Assembly (NCBI GenBank): GCA_004352715.1
Contig: SCFE01000007.1
Coordinates: 3,382,711-3,446,710, forward strand
DNA: 64,000 nt
Source of the DNA: Hofstenia miamia
Lineage: Eukaryota > Xenacoelomorpha > Acoela
Reading direction: 5' to 3'
Part shown: positions 46,010 to 58,112 of the stretch, in pieces
Numbering within the stretch: the first letter of the stretch is position 1
Layout: every line of letters starts with the position of its first letter
Translations under genes and position numbers: made by a program
Notes under the pieces: generated by a model
Seen by the model: only the letters and a program-made list of their open reading frames with translations
Told to the model about the DNA's origin: nothing
The model's database searches: none

Positions 46010-47021
46010 GGAATATATTTTTTTGCAAAATTTATTTCTGATTCAAATTTCATACTGGCGAATACATACTTGTTAATTTATATCTAAGTGAATTACAAAT
46101 TGAAATTCATTAAAAGATTTTCCGTTTGGACACTCCGTTTGAGTACGTCTCTGAGATATAATCTGAATCTGGTTAAGAACTATGAATGACACCAAAATTT
46201 CAAATTAAAGCAGCTGGCATAGGTTTTATATTCAAATATATAACTAAATTTTGATAGTCCACGTTTGAAGACGTTCGATTATAGATAGAAACTCATTATA
46301 TTTGAAAATTTGTACAGATTGAAAAATTTATTAAATTTTCTGAACGATTACTATAATTCATTAATAAAGAATTTGCACTAACATGTGCGCAGGTGTTTAT
46401 TTTCTTCAAAATTTTTAGTCACATCGAATTTATTTGAATTTTTAAGGGATTAATCTCTTGCTTGCTTTATATCCATTCAAATGAAGACAATCTCTTAAAC
46501 GTTTTGAAGCACTAAAGTAGTATATATTCAGCAACTAAATGAATTAATCAATTATTTTCTTACATCTACTTTTGAATAGAAATATTTCTTCAAGTTTTAG
46601 AAGAACTAATGAAATATGAGGATGAGCAATTGTACTGCTCAAGTAATTGTTTGCAAATTTTTAATGATTTTTGAATATTTTTAAGCATCTGTTGGCAAAT
46701 TCGTATTCATACGCATTTCTACTAACCCTTCATTTGTTTTTGCATAGCAAATTTTGTATTTCAAACGTATAGCCATTATCAGTTTCCTTTGCAACTTTGA
46801 TGCAGCATACTAGTTCAGGATCTTAATTTTATATTGTTTTTGTTCATTTTCTTATATTTTCAATTTTTACAGTTTTTTGTTGTTCCTGATTTTTGCAAGA
46901 TACTGATTGTTTGAGTAAACGTTGCGAGTGCTCACGGGCCTAGGTAAAGCAAGCTTGTACTGTGGGCCGCAGAGTGAAAGAAATTTCTTAATAACTACAT
47001 GGGTTGCAGACCAGGCCATTT
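46010..47021 (+). other. Copy A intron sequence, no gene seen
   Basis: AT-rich sequence downstream of TM5 exon. No exon matching the receptor family. Confidence 0.55.
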
Positions 47022-48273
47022 TTTGAAAAATTCAACGCGAAAGCATGCTCCAAGTAATAAGTTTCCGCTTCTACCCTTGCAGAGATTTGCTCTAGAACTC
47101 AGTACATATATTGTAATANNNTATATATATATATGTATATTCACATTTATGTACATATATTCACATCAGCTCACATAAATATTTATATCCGATACTTTAA
47201 ACAATTAAGCTATTTTTACTGAAAAACGGTGCAATACTCTGACTAATATCAAACTTAAGAAATTTTTTTCTATGCTTATTAAACTTAGAGCTGAAATTAG
47301 AGGTTTTATGTCCATCATTTTCCAAATAATTTTCATCCAATGAAATGAAAAGCCTTTAAACAAGAATATTAGAGTCTATCTACTGAAATTTTACCTGTTG
47401 AAATCAACAAATATTCAATTTTGTTCACCCATTTATAAAATCAATGTTTTATACACAGAAATTCAATATAGCTCTTAAAAATATTTTTAATTTTAAGTCA
47501 ATTAGTATATTATAATGTTTTGCATGACATTAACAACTTCGAAACTTCGATAAGGCAAGCGGCAGATCCAGAGATTTTCGGTTTGGGTGAATTATGAATG
47601 GTGGGGTTGGAGCCAGTTTCTTAAATTATTTTGTAAGTTTGCTTGAGGATAAAAATCTCAGTAAGATGTTTAAAAAAGTATTCAAGCACAACTTTTAAAT
47701 GGTAATTACTTTAACTATGCTGCAAAACGGTTAATAACTTGATTAACATTTTGCACATAATTATTAAAGCGAGGCCATTCAAGTGAGCATGAAGCAATTT
47801 GCTTAGATATTGAAATCTTTAATATCTTCCTCGCCGAGAACTTTTGAGGACATTTATGTGCTTAATCGCGAAGTTTATCAAGAGCTTCAAGAATAGCATC
47901 CTTCACAACAGACATACAAGAACTATATTTGACTTATATGTTTCATCCTATGGTAGTAGAGTTTCACTTCTTTGCAGTTCTTTCCAGAATAATCAAACAA
48001 AATCGAAGGGAATTTCCACTGATAAGGAAGATACTAGTAGTTCAAATGAGGTAAATTTGCTTACAAGCCGCCCAAAGTTGAATCTAAGTAAGCGTATCAT
48101 ATAGTGCAATGGAAATAATAATGCTCTCAAACACTGGTTTGTCTTTTTACAATGACCGTAATTTAAACATGAACGCGTTTGTGGGTCTACCCGCGCGAGT
48201 TGCGGTCCTACCAGTCCCCGCGCAGGTGCGGGGCGTGCGTGTACTGAATTTCAAATGCCACACTTGTTGCGGT
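47022..48273. repeat. Locally duplicated segment, version 1 (likely assembly artefact)
   Basis: 47022-47118 is identical to 48275-48371, and 47428-48273 is identical over 846 bases to 48725-49570. Between these blocks the two versions differ (47122-47427 against 48372-48723). Junctions carry NNN at 47119-47121 and single N at 48274 and 48724. Perfect identity next to Ns points to one locus assembled twice, perhaps two haplotypes. The ORF at 47844-48104 occurs identically at 49141. Confidence 0.85.
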
Positions 48274-48274
48274 N

Positions 48275-49570
48275 TTTGAAAAATTCAACGCGAAAGCATG
48301 CTCCAAGTAATAAGTTTCCGCTTCTACCCTTGCAGAGATTTGCTCTAGAACTCAGTACATATATTGTAATATGATATTGAAACATCATTTCGTTTAAAGT
48401 TAAAACATTTGGCTCATTTTGCAGTTTTTTCTAATGTAATGAAACAAATAACAATTGCTAAAAGGATACATTTATGCGTAGAAAAAATTCAAATTTATAA
48501 AAAAATTTAGGGCTTATTAATTATGAAAAATGTTTTTAATCTCATCGAATTTTTGAAAATGGATTAAATATTTTCATAAATATAATCAAAGTCCAAAATT
48601 TTTATCTAGGTTTCTAAATAATAAAAAGGTTTATACTACAAAGGCGAGATTGTAACAGATCAGAATTACTAAATAGCTCTTTTCAAAAATTTCAAATTGC
48701 ACCTTTTAGTAAATTTCACAAATNCCCATTTATAAAATCAATGTTTTATACACAGAAATTCAATATAGCTCTTAAAAATATTTTTAATTTTAAGTCAATT
48801 AGTATATTATAATGTTTTGCATGACATTAACAACTTCGAAACTTCGATAAGGCAAGCGGCAGATCCAGAGATTTTCGGTTTGGGTGAATTATGAATGGTG
48901 GGGTTGGAGCCAGTTTCTTAAATTATTTTGTAAGTTTGCTTGAGGATAAAAATCTCAGTAAGATGTTTAAAAAAGTATTCAAGCACAACTTTTAAATGGT
49001 AATTACTTTAACTATGCTGCAAAACGGTTAATAACTTGATTAACATTTTGCACATAATTATTAAAGCGAGGCCATTCAAGTGAGCATGAAGCAATTTGCT
49101 TAGATATTGAAATCTTTAATATCTTCCTCGCCGAGAACTTTTGAGGACATTTATGTGCTTAATCGCGAAGTTTATCAAGAGCTTCAAGAATAGCATCCTT
49201 CACAACAGACATACAAGAACTATATTTGACTTATATGTTTCATCCTATGGTAGTAGAGTTTCACTTCTTTGCAGTTCTTTCCAGAATAATCAAACAAAAT
49301 CGAAGGGAATTTCCACTGATAAGGAAGATACTAGTAGTTCAAATGAGGTAAATTTGCTTACAAGCCGCCCAAAGTTGAATCTAAGTAAGCGTATCATATA
49401 GTGCAATGGAAATAATAATGCTCTCAAACACTGGTTTGTCTTTTTACAATGACCGTAATTTAAACATGAACGCGTTTGTGGGTCTACCCGCGCGAGTTGC
49501 GGTCCTACCAGTCCCCGCGCAGGTGCGGGGCGTGCGTGTACTGAATTTCAAATGCCACACTTGTTGCGGT
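48275..49570. repeat. Locally duplicated segment, version 2 (likely assembly artefact)
   Basis: Second version of the block described at 47022-48273. This version reads on without interruption into downstream sequence and is therefore the more reliable one. Confidence 0.85.
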
Positions 49571-50140
49571 GTGGTGCGGGTGGATATTTATGTTTTGTTA
49601 CATTTCTAATACTAAACTAATACAATATTAATTATAGTACGAAATCTATATAATATAATATAATTGACATCATTCACTCAATTAACACTAGAAAACCCGA
49701 GCAGTCAAATTTGACCCTTTTGCACATCTTAAATGCATTTGTAATGAGAATTTAAATAAAAAAACAACTTATTTTGTTCTTCAGACACTTTTCTTTCATT
49801 TGATTGGTTTTCGTTAGTTTGACTTGAATTAACCAATTCTGACAACTGCATGAATTTAAGATATAGAATCACCGGACTTTCTAGTGTTAAACAAAATTAA
49901 TAGAAAGTCAATTCAGTGATGGAAACTACTTGGCTCAATTGCTTGTTGACTACTGTGTTTGTTATCTAGTATTTTAGAAGAGCCGTGTTTTAATATTCTA
50001 AGAGAAAAGGTAAAATGACACTTTAGGGCGTAGGCCTATAGGACATATTAATATAATACTTTATGCATGTGATGTAGTTTTGTAATTTTGCAGTGCGGTT
50101 GCGGTCACACTCACTGCAGGTGCGGTACCATGCAATTATA
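49477..50140. other. GC-rich TGCGG-type ends around AT-rich filler; possible MITE
   Basis: GC-rich TGCGGT / GTGCGGG units occur at 49477-49590 and again at 50095-50135 in otherwise AT-rich DNA. Subterminal TGCGG repeats are known from some hAT-type elements. Clean terminal inverted repeats were not established. Confidence 0.3.
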
Positions 50141-52305
50141 AAAAATTACAGCGTCCATCTATAATTGTAATATAAGACTGGAGGCAAGCCTGGATAAATG
50201 ACGTGTAGTGCCGGCTATAGCAAGTAACCGCTCAACCTGGAGAAACAAATTATACTCGTAATTATATTTATTATCTCTATGTTTGCAACTGGCATAGTCT
50301 TTCATTAACTATAGTAATAGCAGCTGACATAAGCAATTCATTAGTAAAATTTGAATATAAATACGCATTTTCAACAAGTTTCTGATCACTATGCAATGGG
50401 TGATTCATGATTACTTAGCCTTTACTAAACCGCATATGAAATCAATGCGAACTGAATGTTGGTGCAAATGATAGTTATGAAATAGACAGTGCCATCGATT
50501 ACCCAACTAAACAGGTTCGGGCATCGTCAACAAAGACTAGATCGTTTGATCAAAAGATGCTGTTTTAATAAACACTTGATTTGAAAAATATTCAGCACAC
50601 TATGAACTGCCAATCATGTGATGTCCTTAGATTATCAGAAAATGACTGATGTTTATCATTATTTGATTGTGGAGAGATCCAAGATATTTAATAACAATTA
50701 AGTCTATATCTATCTTTAGTGTTTGTTCGTTTTGTAAATTTTCTGATCAGAACGAGTCAGGCCGGGTTCGGGGGGTGATCATTTGGATCGGGAAGGTTTC
50801 GGGTCTATGCGTAAGCTATTCTGTCACTCTCTACTATGAACATATGTGACTGTCTTATGATCAAGGAAAATCTATGCCTTCGATTTTGCTGCAGTGCACA
50901 CTTCTTCTTTGGTTCTCCTTTATTATTATACGAAATATTCCATTAGTGAAAATTTAATAATTGTGTCATTTATTATTGTGAGTATTCCAGGATAGATTTC
51001 AAATGGAACCACCTTAAATGTCTTCTATTTTTTTAACAACAAAACAGGCTGATTATTTAAGACCCCAGGATTTTTTTCCCGTTCACATTCTGCAAAGATA
51101 TTTTGGTGTCGGTATCTGGTCCAGTCTTAATGCGTTTTCCTGGACCTTACCAGGTTTAGTCCCGCAGCACGAAATACATACCAAGAATTTCTAAAATATG
51201 GGTATATTTTCATTATCATCAATAGAAAAAGTTCATATCAAAAACATCACTAAATATTATATTTTATTGCTTTCAAGAGTTAAATTGACTTCTTGTGCAA
51301 GCACTTTTTTGATTTAAGTATCAATTTATAAAATTTTTGTAAGCAATGTCATTAATATAATTTTTACATATATAAATGGTCACTGCGACGCAAATCTCAT
51401 CATTTATGGCTACATAAATACCTAATTTCAAAAGCGTAGCTATCATAGATATTGAGTAATGAATGCTGGAATGTTTCATTATTTTTTCGAATTCAATAAT
51501 TCCTCGTCAGAAGCTCCTAGCCTTAGGATGTCAGATACAGTGCTGAAATGTCATTAAAAGCTAGGGAATAATAATGCGGTATTTAAAATAGAACTCACTT
51601 TCATGATCAAAGTCTTCCCAATGTAATCTTCATATCAGTATATATTATCCCTGCTGATTCGCATTACTATAACTTGAATAACTTTGATTTTACCGGGTGA
51701 NTATGGCTACATAAATACCTAATTAAGCAATTTTTTGTTTTGTCGTTGTTCTTTCAGTTTATATGATGCATTGTGTAAGATCTACAGGATAACTAGTTAA
51801 TGAAGAAAACCTTGTCTTTATTGTGCGGGGAAATCGGGCTTAATATTAATTTGCAAATGGAAAAATGAGGCTTATAAATATTAAAAAACCCTTTAGCTTC
51901 TTCCTTATGTTATTACTTCCATTAAAATGATCCTAAGGCTAAAATGTCAAATAAATATGAGAATCCATAACAAGTAAAATTATTCTTTGTTTCGAAGATG
52001 CGAGTCTTATATAGTTACATGCTTGTATAGGTGTCAATCATTATACAAAGAATAGCTTCAAATCGATATTATATAAATTAATAAAAAATTAAGCCCTGCT
52101 AACAATAATATATTAATATTGTGAAAAATTTTAACGAACTAGTTCGTAACATCTGACACTCTCGAAACACTATGATATATTTAAAAGTAGATCCAAGAAA
52201 ACTGTTTATGTGTGAGAAGATATTTGATTTATATCTTAGGTGTTTTTAAGCAATCTATTTGAATATAGGTGTTCAACTTCAGTGAAGATAACTTAGTATA
52301 TTTAG
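50141..52305 (+). other. Copy A intron, no gene seen
   Basis: AT-rich. A single N at 51701 is followed by TATGGCTACATAAATACCTA, which already occurs at about 51405, another likely misjoin. Confidence 0.55.
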
Positions 52306-52540
52306 CGGAATTGCAATAGCATTGGTACTGTCCTGCTTTATTCAAGTGATATGCCCAATACCAAGATCAGTGATATCGCTTATCATGAGATACCAAGTTG
52401 CAGATATTCCCTATCCTCTGTATCTTGGAACAACATCCCATTTCATGATATTGTCTCATAGTCTGAATTCGTATTTGTTCATGATGTCATGGTCGAAGAT
52501 GAAAAAAGAGTACTTGAAGATGTTCTGCTGTGTCAATTAA
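52306..52540 (+). CDS. GPCR copy A, last exon (TM6, TM7, C-tail)
   Basis: TTTAG acceptor at 52305, stop at 52540; 235 bp. Encodes TM6 (ALVLSCFIQVICPIPRSVIS, where CPIP stands for CWxP), an extracellular loop with RYQVADIPY, and TM7 ending SHSLNSYLFMMSW, where NSYLF replaces NPxxY. A short basic tail KMKKEYLKMFCC follows, with Cys residues that could be palmitoylated. It enters with one base, matching the phase-2 exit of the previous exon, and aligns along its length with the paralog at 53934-54186. Loss of the Pro in NPxxY and the altered CWxP mark a divergent, probably lineage-specific class A receptor. Confidence 0.86.
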
Positions 52541-53933
52541 TGATATATTTGGAATATATACAAATTCATTGTATTAGTCATATAACATGATGAAGTTGTA
52601 AACTTTATAAAGTTCTTGTTTAAAATTTGCATTACAATAATTACAAAATTATTCCCCTGTTTTTTTAAAAATAACTGCCGATTTTATAGAATCATGGTAA
52701 TCCGCTTGTTTGAATTCTGTATTTTCTACGGGAAAGTTCAAATTATTTAATAAAAATGATGAACTAAAAATCTTTTTATTCCACTTCCATATTCTATAAA
52801 GCATAAAATAAACCCTAACATAAACGTAAGCCTCGGAAAAAACGATAATTAAATTACAAATGAATTAATGAACATATTTTTCCAGTGTTTTTCCAACACC
52901 AAACTCTAGCATATTTAGATGTGTTTTCTGGTGCCAAGGCAATGTTCTTGTTCGTAGCCAGCTGTACAAAATTGATTTTGACCCTAGTTGGCCGTTCGAT
53001 GTAATTTTATTGCCGTAGTCGGCGCTTTTCATTCCCACTAAGTGAAATACTGTAATTTTCAATGGAACAACTAAAACTTGCTGATAGTTCGAACCATTAA
53101 AGAAAATTGTCATGACAACTAAGTTTTATAAACAAAACTGCAAATAGCAGGATTTTGGAACAGAAGGTATATATATATNTTAAATATGTTAGCTATGTCA
53201 TTGTTCCACTTAGATTGGCGCCCTCAACTGAAAATAGTTCGCTTGTCATTTTTCAGCAAATAGTTATCGGCTATATTTATTTTTGACTGGCATAGTGTGA
53301 TTGTTGCATGTTTAGTTGGCGCCTCATATGTAAAAAATGTATTGTAAATGGTGAAATATGGGTATTTTGCATTTATTATCTAAGAAACTAAAAAGCTTTT
53401 GAAAGTATTTAAGTATATAATGATAAAATATCTTTCTTTATACATATTTATCTCGAAATATAAATATATGTCAATAATACATAGGAAATTAGACCTCTAT
53501 TCCAAAGCAATATAAATCCATAGTATCTTAATTTTTTTTAAACATATGTACATGTAAGGTGTAACCATATATTTAAATCTACATTGAGCTATTTCAGATA
53601 AATTTGATATATTTAGAATGAAACCTTTGAAATCAATCTGACTGTGAACCAATTCATTTTAGACCATTAAAGTATATTTCCTCATAGAGTTTTTTCAAAG
53701 AATATTGATATATTTACATTCCACTGCAACCTGAGATCAAACTAGTATGACATCGCCCAGTTCAATCTTAAGCCCAATTTTTGCAGTATTTTCCTCCATA
53801 TAGCACAAAATTTATATCAACTTAACACTATATCAATATATTCAGCACAGCACATTTTGAATGCCTAGCAACAATACAATACTTTTTGAGATAATAAAAG
53901 TATATATGGCATGCATTTACAAATTATCTTTAA
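52541..53933. other. Intergenic stretch between the two GPCR 3' ends
   Basis: AT-rich, about 1.4 kb between the tail-to-tail genes. No ORF of note. Single N at 53179 in a TA run. Confidence 0.6.
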
Positions 53934-54186
53934 TTAATTCATAATTGCTTTGTTATTGCAGGGACACAAAAGTTTCAAGTACTCATCCTTCATTCTTGAC
54001 CATGACATAATGAATAAATAAGAGTTAAGACTGTGTGATAAAATAATGAAGGTTGAGGATGCAGCTCTGTAGAAAATGTAGGGAATGTCAGCCATATTGT
54101 ATCTCATTAGAAGTGAAATCACCGATCTTGGGATTGGACACATTACTTGGATAAAGCAGGAAAGCACCAAAGCTCTCGCAATGTCT
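53934..54186 (-). CDS. GPCR copy B, last exon (TM6, TM7, C-tail)
   Basis: Minus strand, acceptor TGTATAG directly before 54186, stop TAA at 53934-53936; 253 bp. Encodes ALVLSCFIQVMCPIPRSVIS (TM6), RYNMADIPY, and TM7 FIILSHSLNSYLFIMSW, then RMKDEYLKLLCPCN. It keeps the same CPIP and NSYLF variants as copy A, so these changes predate the duplication. One base completes the codon split by the upstream intron (phase 2). Confidence 0.88.
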
Positions 54187-54937
54187 CTATACACAATTAA
54201 ATTAGTTTTGATTCATACAATATACTCACATAATTTAGAAACTATTTACCTCATTATGCGTTAGAATTTTGTTGAATTTATTTACTATATAATGGGAACT
54301 AATAGCAATTAAATACATACATATATATATATATATATGTGTGTGTTAAGATATAGTACTGGAAATATGTATTCGACCACCTTGCTATTTTGAATAAATA
54401 ATGAACATTCATTGGATAGTGTGTCTAAAATTATAACTAAGTGTTATTTTGATTAAGAAAGGAAAATGTGTATGGCTAATACCATAAGTATGTAGAATAA
54501 CAATTGGCTATTAATTTTTAATTAAAATTAGAAAACTTGTAGTGGAAAAATGTATTCGGTCACCTGAAAAAATTTTAACAAATGAGCCAATCCGAAAAAA
54601 GTGAATTCAAAATATGATCCATAAACTAATAATTGTTGCAATAAAGCACTTAGCAAGAAAATTGTCCCTTCTAATATTTTGTAGGGTGTCCCTTTGAGCG
54701 AATAACAGCTTCAAGGCGATCAGTCTGCCAATAAAACTGTTGGGAATTTCATAAAATTTTTTCTTTATTGCGTTCCCCATATGATGGGGAATGTTTTAAA
54801 AAATGTTTTAAAACATTGCCATAAAAAACTGTTTTAAAACACGCGAATAAAACATTGTTTTAAAACAGTTTTCGTATTTCATTTTTATGAGTATGAAGAT
54901 TCAGTTTGACTTGGCACATTTGTGGTTCCAGATTTAA

Positions 54938-55480
54938 ATGGGTCGTAAAAGTCATGAAATATGGACTTTTTACAAGAAGATCGTAAAGGACGGTAAGGAA
55001 CGAGCNAGTTTTCGTATTTTATTTTTATGAGTATGAAGATTCAGTTTGACTTGGCACATTTGTGGTTTCAGATTTAAATGGGTCGTAAAAGTAATGACAT
55101 ATGGACTTTTTACAAGAAGATCGTTAAGGACGGTAAGGCACGAGCGTTATGTAATCAGTGTATGACCGACATCGTGCCACTTGTTGAACGACTTGGCACA
55201 TTTGTGGTTCCAGATTTAAATGGGTCGTAAAAGTCATGAAATATGGACTTTTTACAAGAAGATCGTAAAGGACGGTAAGTAATCAGTGGGTGACCGACAT
55301 CATGCCACTTTTTGAACGCATGAAGGATCATTATCAGAAATTCAAGCACCCTCCGCTGCCAATGACGACGACAGCGAGTCCGCGCCAGGGCTATCTGCTC
55401 CAAAAATTGCGAAGCAAACAACGTTATCGTTTCCGTCTACAAAGCCATCACAGAAACATGAGACAAATCTGCAGATAACA
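54938..55480 (+). pseudogene. hAT BED zinc-finger N-terminus, three tandem partial copies
   Basis: MGRKSHEIWTFYKKIVKDGK starts at 54938, again at 55220, and as MGRKSNDIWTFYKKIVKDGK at 55078. The middle copy continues into ARALCNQC, the Cys pair of a BED finger. The third copy loses that part by a 13-base deletion and then leads into a linker (PKIAKQTTLSF) that normally follows the finger. Copy 1 ends at a single N (55006). Copies 1 and 3 are the same over the N-terminus and copy 2 differs, so a mixture of alleles or a misjoin is possible. No copy gives an intact finger joined to the body. Confidence 0.7.
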
Positions 55481-55615
55481 TGTGTGCCTTAAATAAAGTT
55501 GAACGCATGAAGGATTATTATTATTATATTATATTATATATACATATATGCACAATTTTACAATTATATACAATTATATTACAAAATTTGCACATCAGAA
55601 CAACCACTGTTAAGG

Positions 55616-56586
55616 ATGCTGATTGCAACAAATTCGTCATTCCGGACCGTGGAAAATAAGCAGTTCAGAAAAATGCTCACTATGCTAAAGCCAGGCCCAA
55701 CACCGCCAGATCGAAAAGTGTGTGCGGGCTCTTTGTTGGACGAAGTCTTCGAGTTGGAATTCCAGAAGGTGAAGAACTCTGTGAAGGGGTTAGTAGGGAC
55801 TATGGCTATAGACGGATGGTCCACTATAACAAACGACCCTGTTATTGGCGTATGTGTGTACATTGGTGGCAAATGCTATTTGACTAAGACCCTTGACACG
55901 TCAGGCGAAAGCCATACCACTGAGTATCTAACTGATGTTATCGTAGAACAGATCCCGGACATCGAAAATAATTGGGAAGTCAAAATTACAAGCGTCGTTA
56001 CTGACAATGCATCGAACATGGCATCTATGCGAACTGCATTAAAAGCTAAACTGTCAGACGTTCATGTTTACGGATGTCAGGCTCATATTGCCAATCTTCT
56101 TGCAAAAGATATTCTCAATGGTTCCGACATGAAACAAAATACAAGCAGAATTGTTTCGGTTTTGACGTTCTTGCGCAACACGCATTCGGCCTCAGCTGCG
56201 TATAAGGATAAAAATATTCCGATACCACGTCTTCCATGTGATACGCGCTGGAATTCTCACCTCGACAGTTTTGAATACTTCGTGTTACACTGGTCTACTA
56301 TAGCGGAAATTGTGAATGGATCAAATCTGAAGCAAACCGATCCAGTTTACCGCTATATGAAAGAAATATCTCTGAAACGAGTTGCTTCTGATGTTTTGGC
56401 TTTTCTTAAACCTGTGGGCATCGCAATCGATACATTTCGGCGGAACACATTTACCCTTGGTGAGAGTTTTGAAATTTGGAAGGACGTTGCCACTGATGCT
56501 CCAAGTGAGTTTATGCAACCTCTCGAAAATCGACTGAAAATGGCCGTTACTCCGACCATGCTTGCGTCAAATTTTTTCGATCATAG
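55616..56586 (+). CDS. hAT transposase body, exon 1
   Basis: Uninterrupted frame of about 324 residues with IDGWSTITNDPVIGVCV, SVVTDNASNMASM, VYGCQAHIANLLAKDIL and PRLPCDTRWNSHLDSFEYF, the ordered blocks of a hAT (DUF659-like) RNase-H-fold transposase, with catalytic Asp candidates in the first two blocks. It ends at a donor CATAG/GTAATTG. The body is strikingly intact compared with every other transposon in the window, so the element arrived late. The ATG at 55616 is only the first Met in the open frame. The true N-terminus would be in the BED region upstream, which is scrambled. Confidence 0.85.
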
Positions 56587-56683
56587 GTAATTGATAATTT
56601 ATTTAATTGCTCTCATTCCATGTATAACAGGTTGTTGTAAAAAGGCCCTGTGCCTAATCGCTGTCTTGTTACTTTTTCTTTAG

Positions 56684-57053
56684 ATTCTGCGGGAATCGAC
56701 TCTCCTCACTTGAGGTGAAGGAAGCACTGGCGTACATATCCGATATAGACGTCAATTGCATCGCAGATGTGACAAAATTTATGGCACGCCATGAACCATT
56801 TTCAAACGAGCTCTTTGGAGAATCCCATATGGGTGTCCAGCCAGGTACTTGGTGGGTGTCGGGTAAAAAACTGGGATTCAATGGCAAACTGATTGAAGTC
56901 GCAACTTCTATACCTACATGCGTCGCGTCGTCAGGAGGACTGGAGAGACAATTTTCCACTTTGGAAATGAACTATGGAAAACTGCGTTCGAATTTGGGGG
57001 TGCAAAAAGCTGGTCGGATTGCTTTTCTGTACCGGGAGCTAAATGATGAGTGA
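56684..57053 (+). CDS. hAT transposase, exon 2 (C-terminal dimerisation region)
   Basis: After a 97-bp intron with a pyrimidine-rich acceptor (TTTCTTTAG), the frame resumes in phase: RLSSLEVKEALAYI, GTWWVSGKK, then a PTCVASSGGLERQFSTLEMN segment and LGVQKAGRIAFLYRELND before TGA. The CVASSGGLERQFSTL segment corresponds to the hAT C-terminal dimerisation signature (usually ..ASSA.SER.FS). No stop interrupts it. Confidence 0.88.
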
Positions 57054-57244
57054 TTTGCTTATACCGTGTATCGTCAACATTTTGAATAATTGTTTTTGAA
57101 ACATTTGAAATGTTTTTCTTGTTGAATAAATCCAGGTCACGATTAAATGAGAAGGAAAATAAAAAACGAAAAAAACAAATAAAACAGTGTATTTTTGAAT
57201 AAAACATGTTTGTTTGTTTTATTTCATAAAACACTTTTTAAATC

Positions 57245-58112
57245 CCCCTGGCGCCCCAGCTCGTCTTCAGCTTGAAGGGTATGCTGTTTAATTCAATATT
57301 TGACCTCTTTCCACATATTTTCGATAATGTTAAGGTCTGGAGATTGTCCTGTTGTCCAGGCCACTCATCAAAGATAGCAACCCCATTATTGTGGAGGAAT
57401 TTTTCATTTCTTTAGAGGTATGACATATATCACCATCCTGCTGATATATTGATCACTTGTAAGGAGTGACCAGATTTCCTTACTTAGAATCTAAGCATAT
57501 TAAGAGGTCAGGAGAGTACCAGTGATTTGAACAATCTTGTGAAAGCCACACTTCCATATTGCACCCCATACTATTACAGACTTTCCTCCATAATTCATGG
57601 TACCCGATTAAGTTGAGGCAAGAGTCTGAACTTCTGCCAGTTGGTCTCTTTATCAACATTCTTTTCGATGAATATAGCTCAAATCTTGACTCATCTGAAA
57701 TAACATTAGACCAATGTTCACATGAATTAGCTCTGATTAAATTGGTCAACCTCACCCTCACAGGGCGTAATCTGTGCTTTGAGGTTAAGAATGTATTTCT
57801 GGGTGGCACGAAAGTCCAAATTGAGGACTTCTTCAGGATGTTTTGCACAGTTCTTGCTGTCCTTTTAAGTCTTCCTGGGATTTTGATTTGAAAGGCACAT
57901 AAGAGCTGATTAGGAAGTTTTGGAGGTCTTCATTGGTCTTCCGGACTTTGGCTTGGGAGAATGATGTTTGCAGAAGTGAAACAACTGATGATATCCACGA
58001 CAGTACTTTGAGGTCGCTCTACAATTAGGGTTATATTACGTTGACATATCCATTCCAAATTTTTGCAGATAAGCAACTCGCGGATCACAAGAGGTACGTA
58101 ACCAGGCATCAT
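57245..58112 (-). pseudogene. Tc1-like transposase, N-terminal, catalytic and central parts
   Basis: Minus strand from ATG at 58112: an HTH-like N-terminus (LVIRELLICKNLEWICQRNI), then after a frame break GRLKRTARTVQNILKK and VRLTNLIRANSCEHWSNVIS, DESRFELYSSKRMLIKRP (an Asp of the DDE triad), GYHELWRKVCNSMGCNMEVW, and further down WTTGQSPDLNIIENMWKEV in a third frame with the Glu that ends the DD34E triad. Stops and shifts throughout. The sequence breaks at about 57240, where the hAT begins; the C-terminal tail lies beyond it at 54690-54790. Confidence 0.85.

Larger units (their letters stand above)
54790..57240 (+). mobile_element. hAT transposon nested in the Tc1-like element
   Basis: About 2.45 kb with BED-type N-terminal coding sequence, transposase body, one intron and a hAT dimerisation C-terminus, in the opposite orientation to the Tc1-like host. 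Subterminal TTTTAAAAC palindromes repeat at 54795-54870, and TAAAACA-type sequence recurs at 57180-57235. Exact ends and the 8-bp target duplication could not be fixed, so borders are approximate. Confidence 0.8.

Noticed and set aside
47844-48104. 86-residue ORF (repeated at 49141) considered as an intracellular-loop-3 exon of GPCR copy A
   Set aside because: Copy B joins TM5 to TM6 directly in phase 2, and the candidate donor after this ORF would leave the wrong phase. It also lies in the doubly assembled block.
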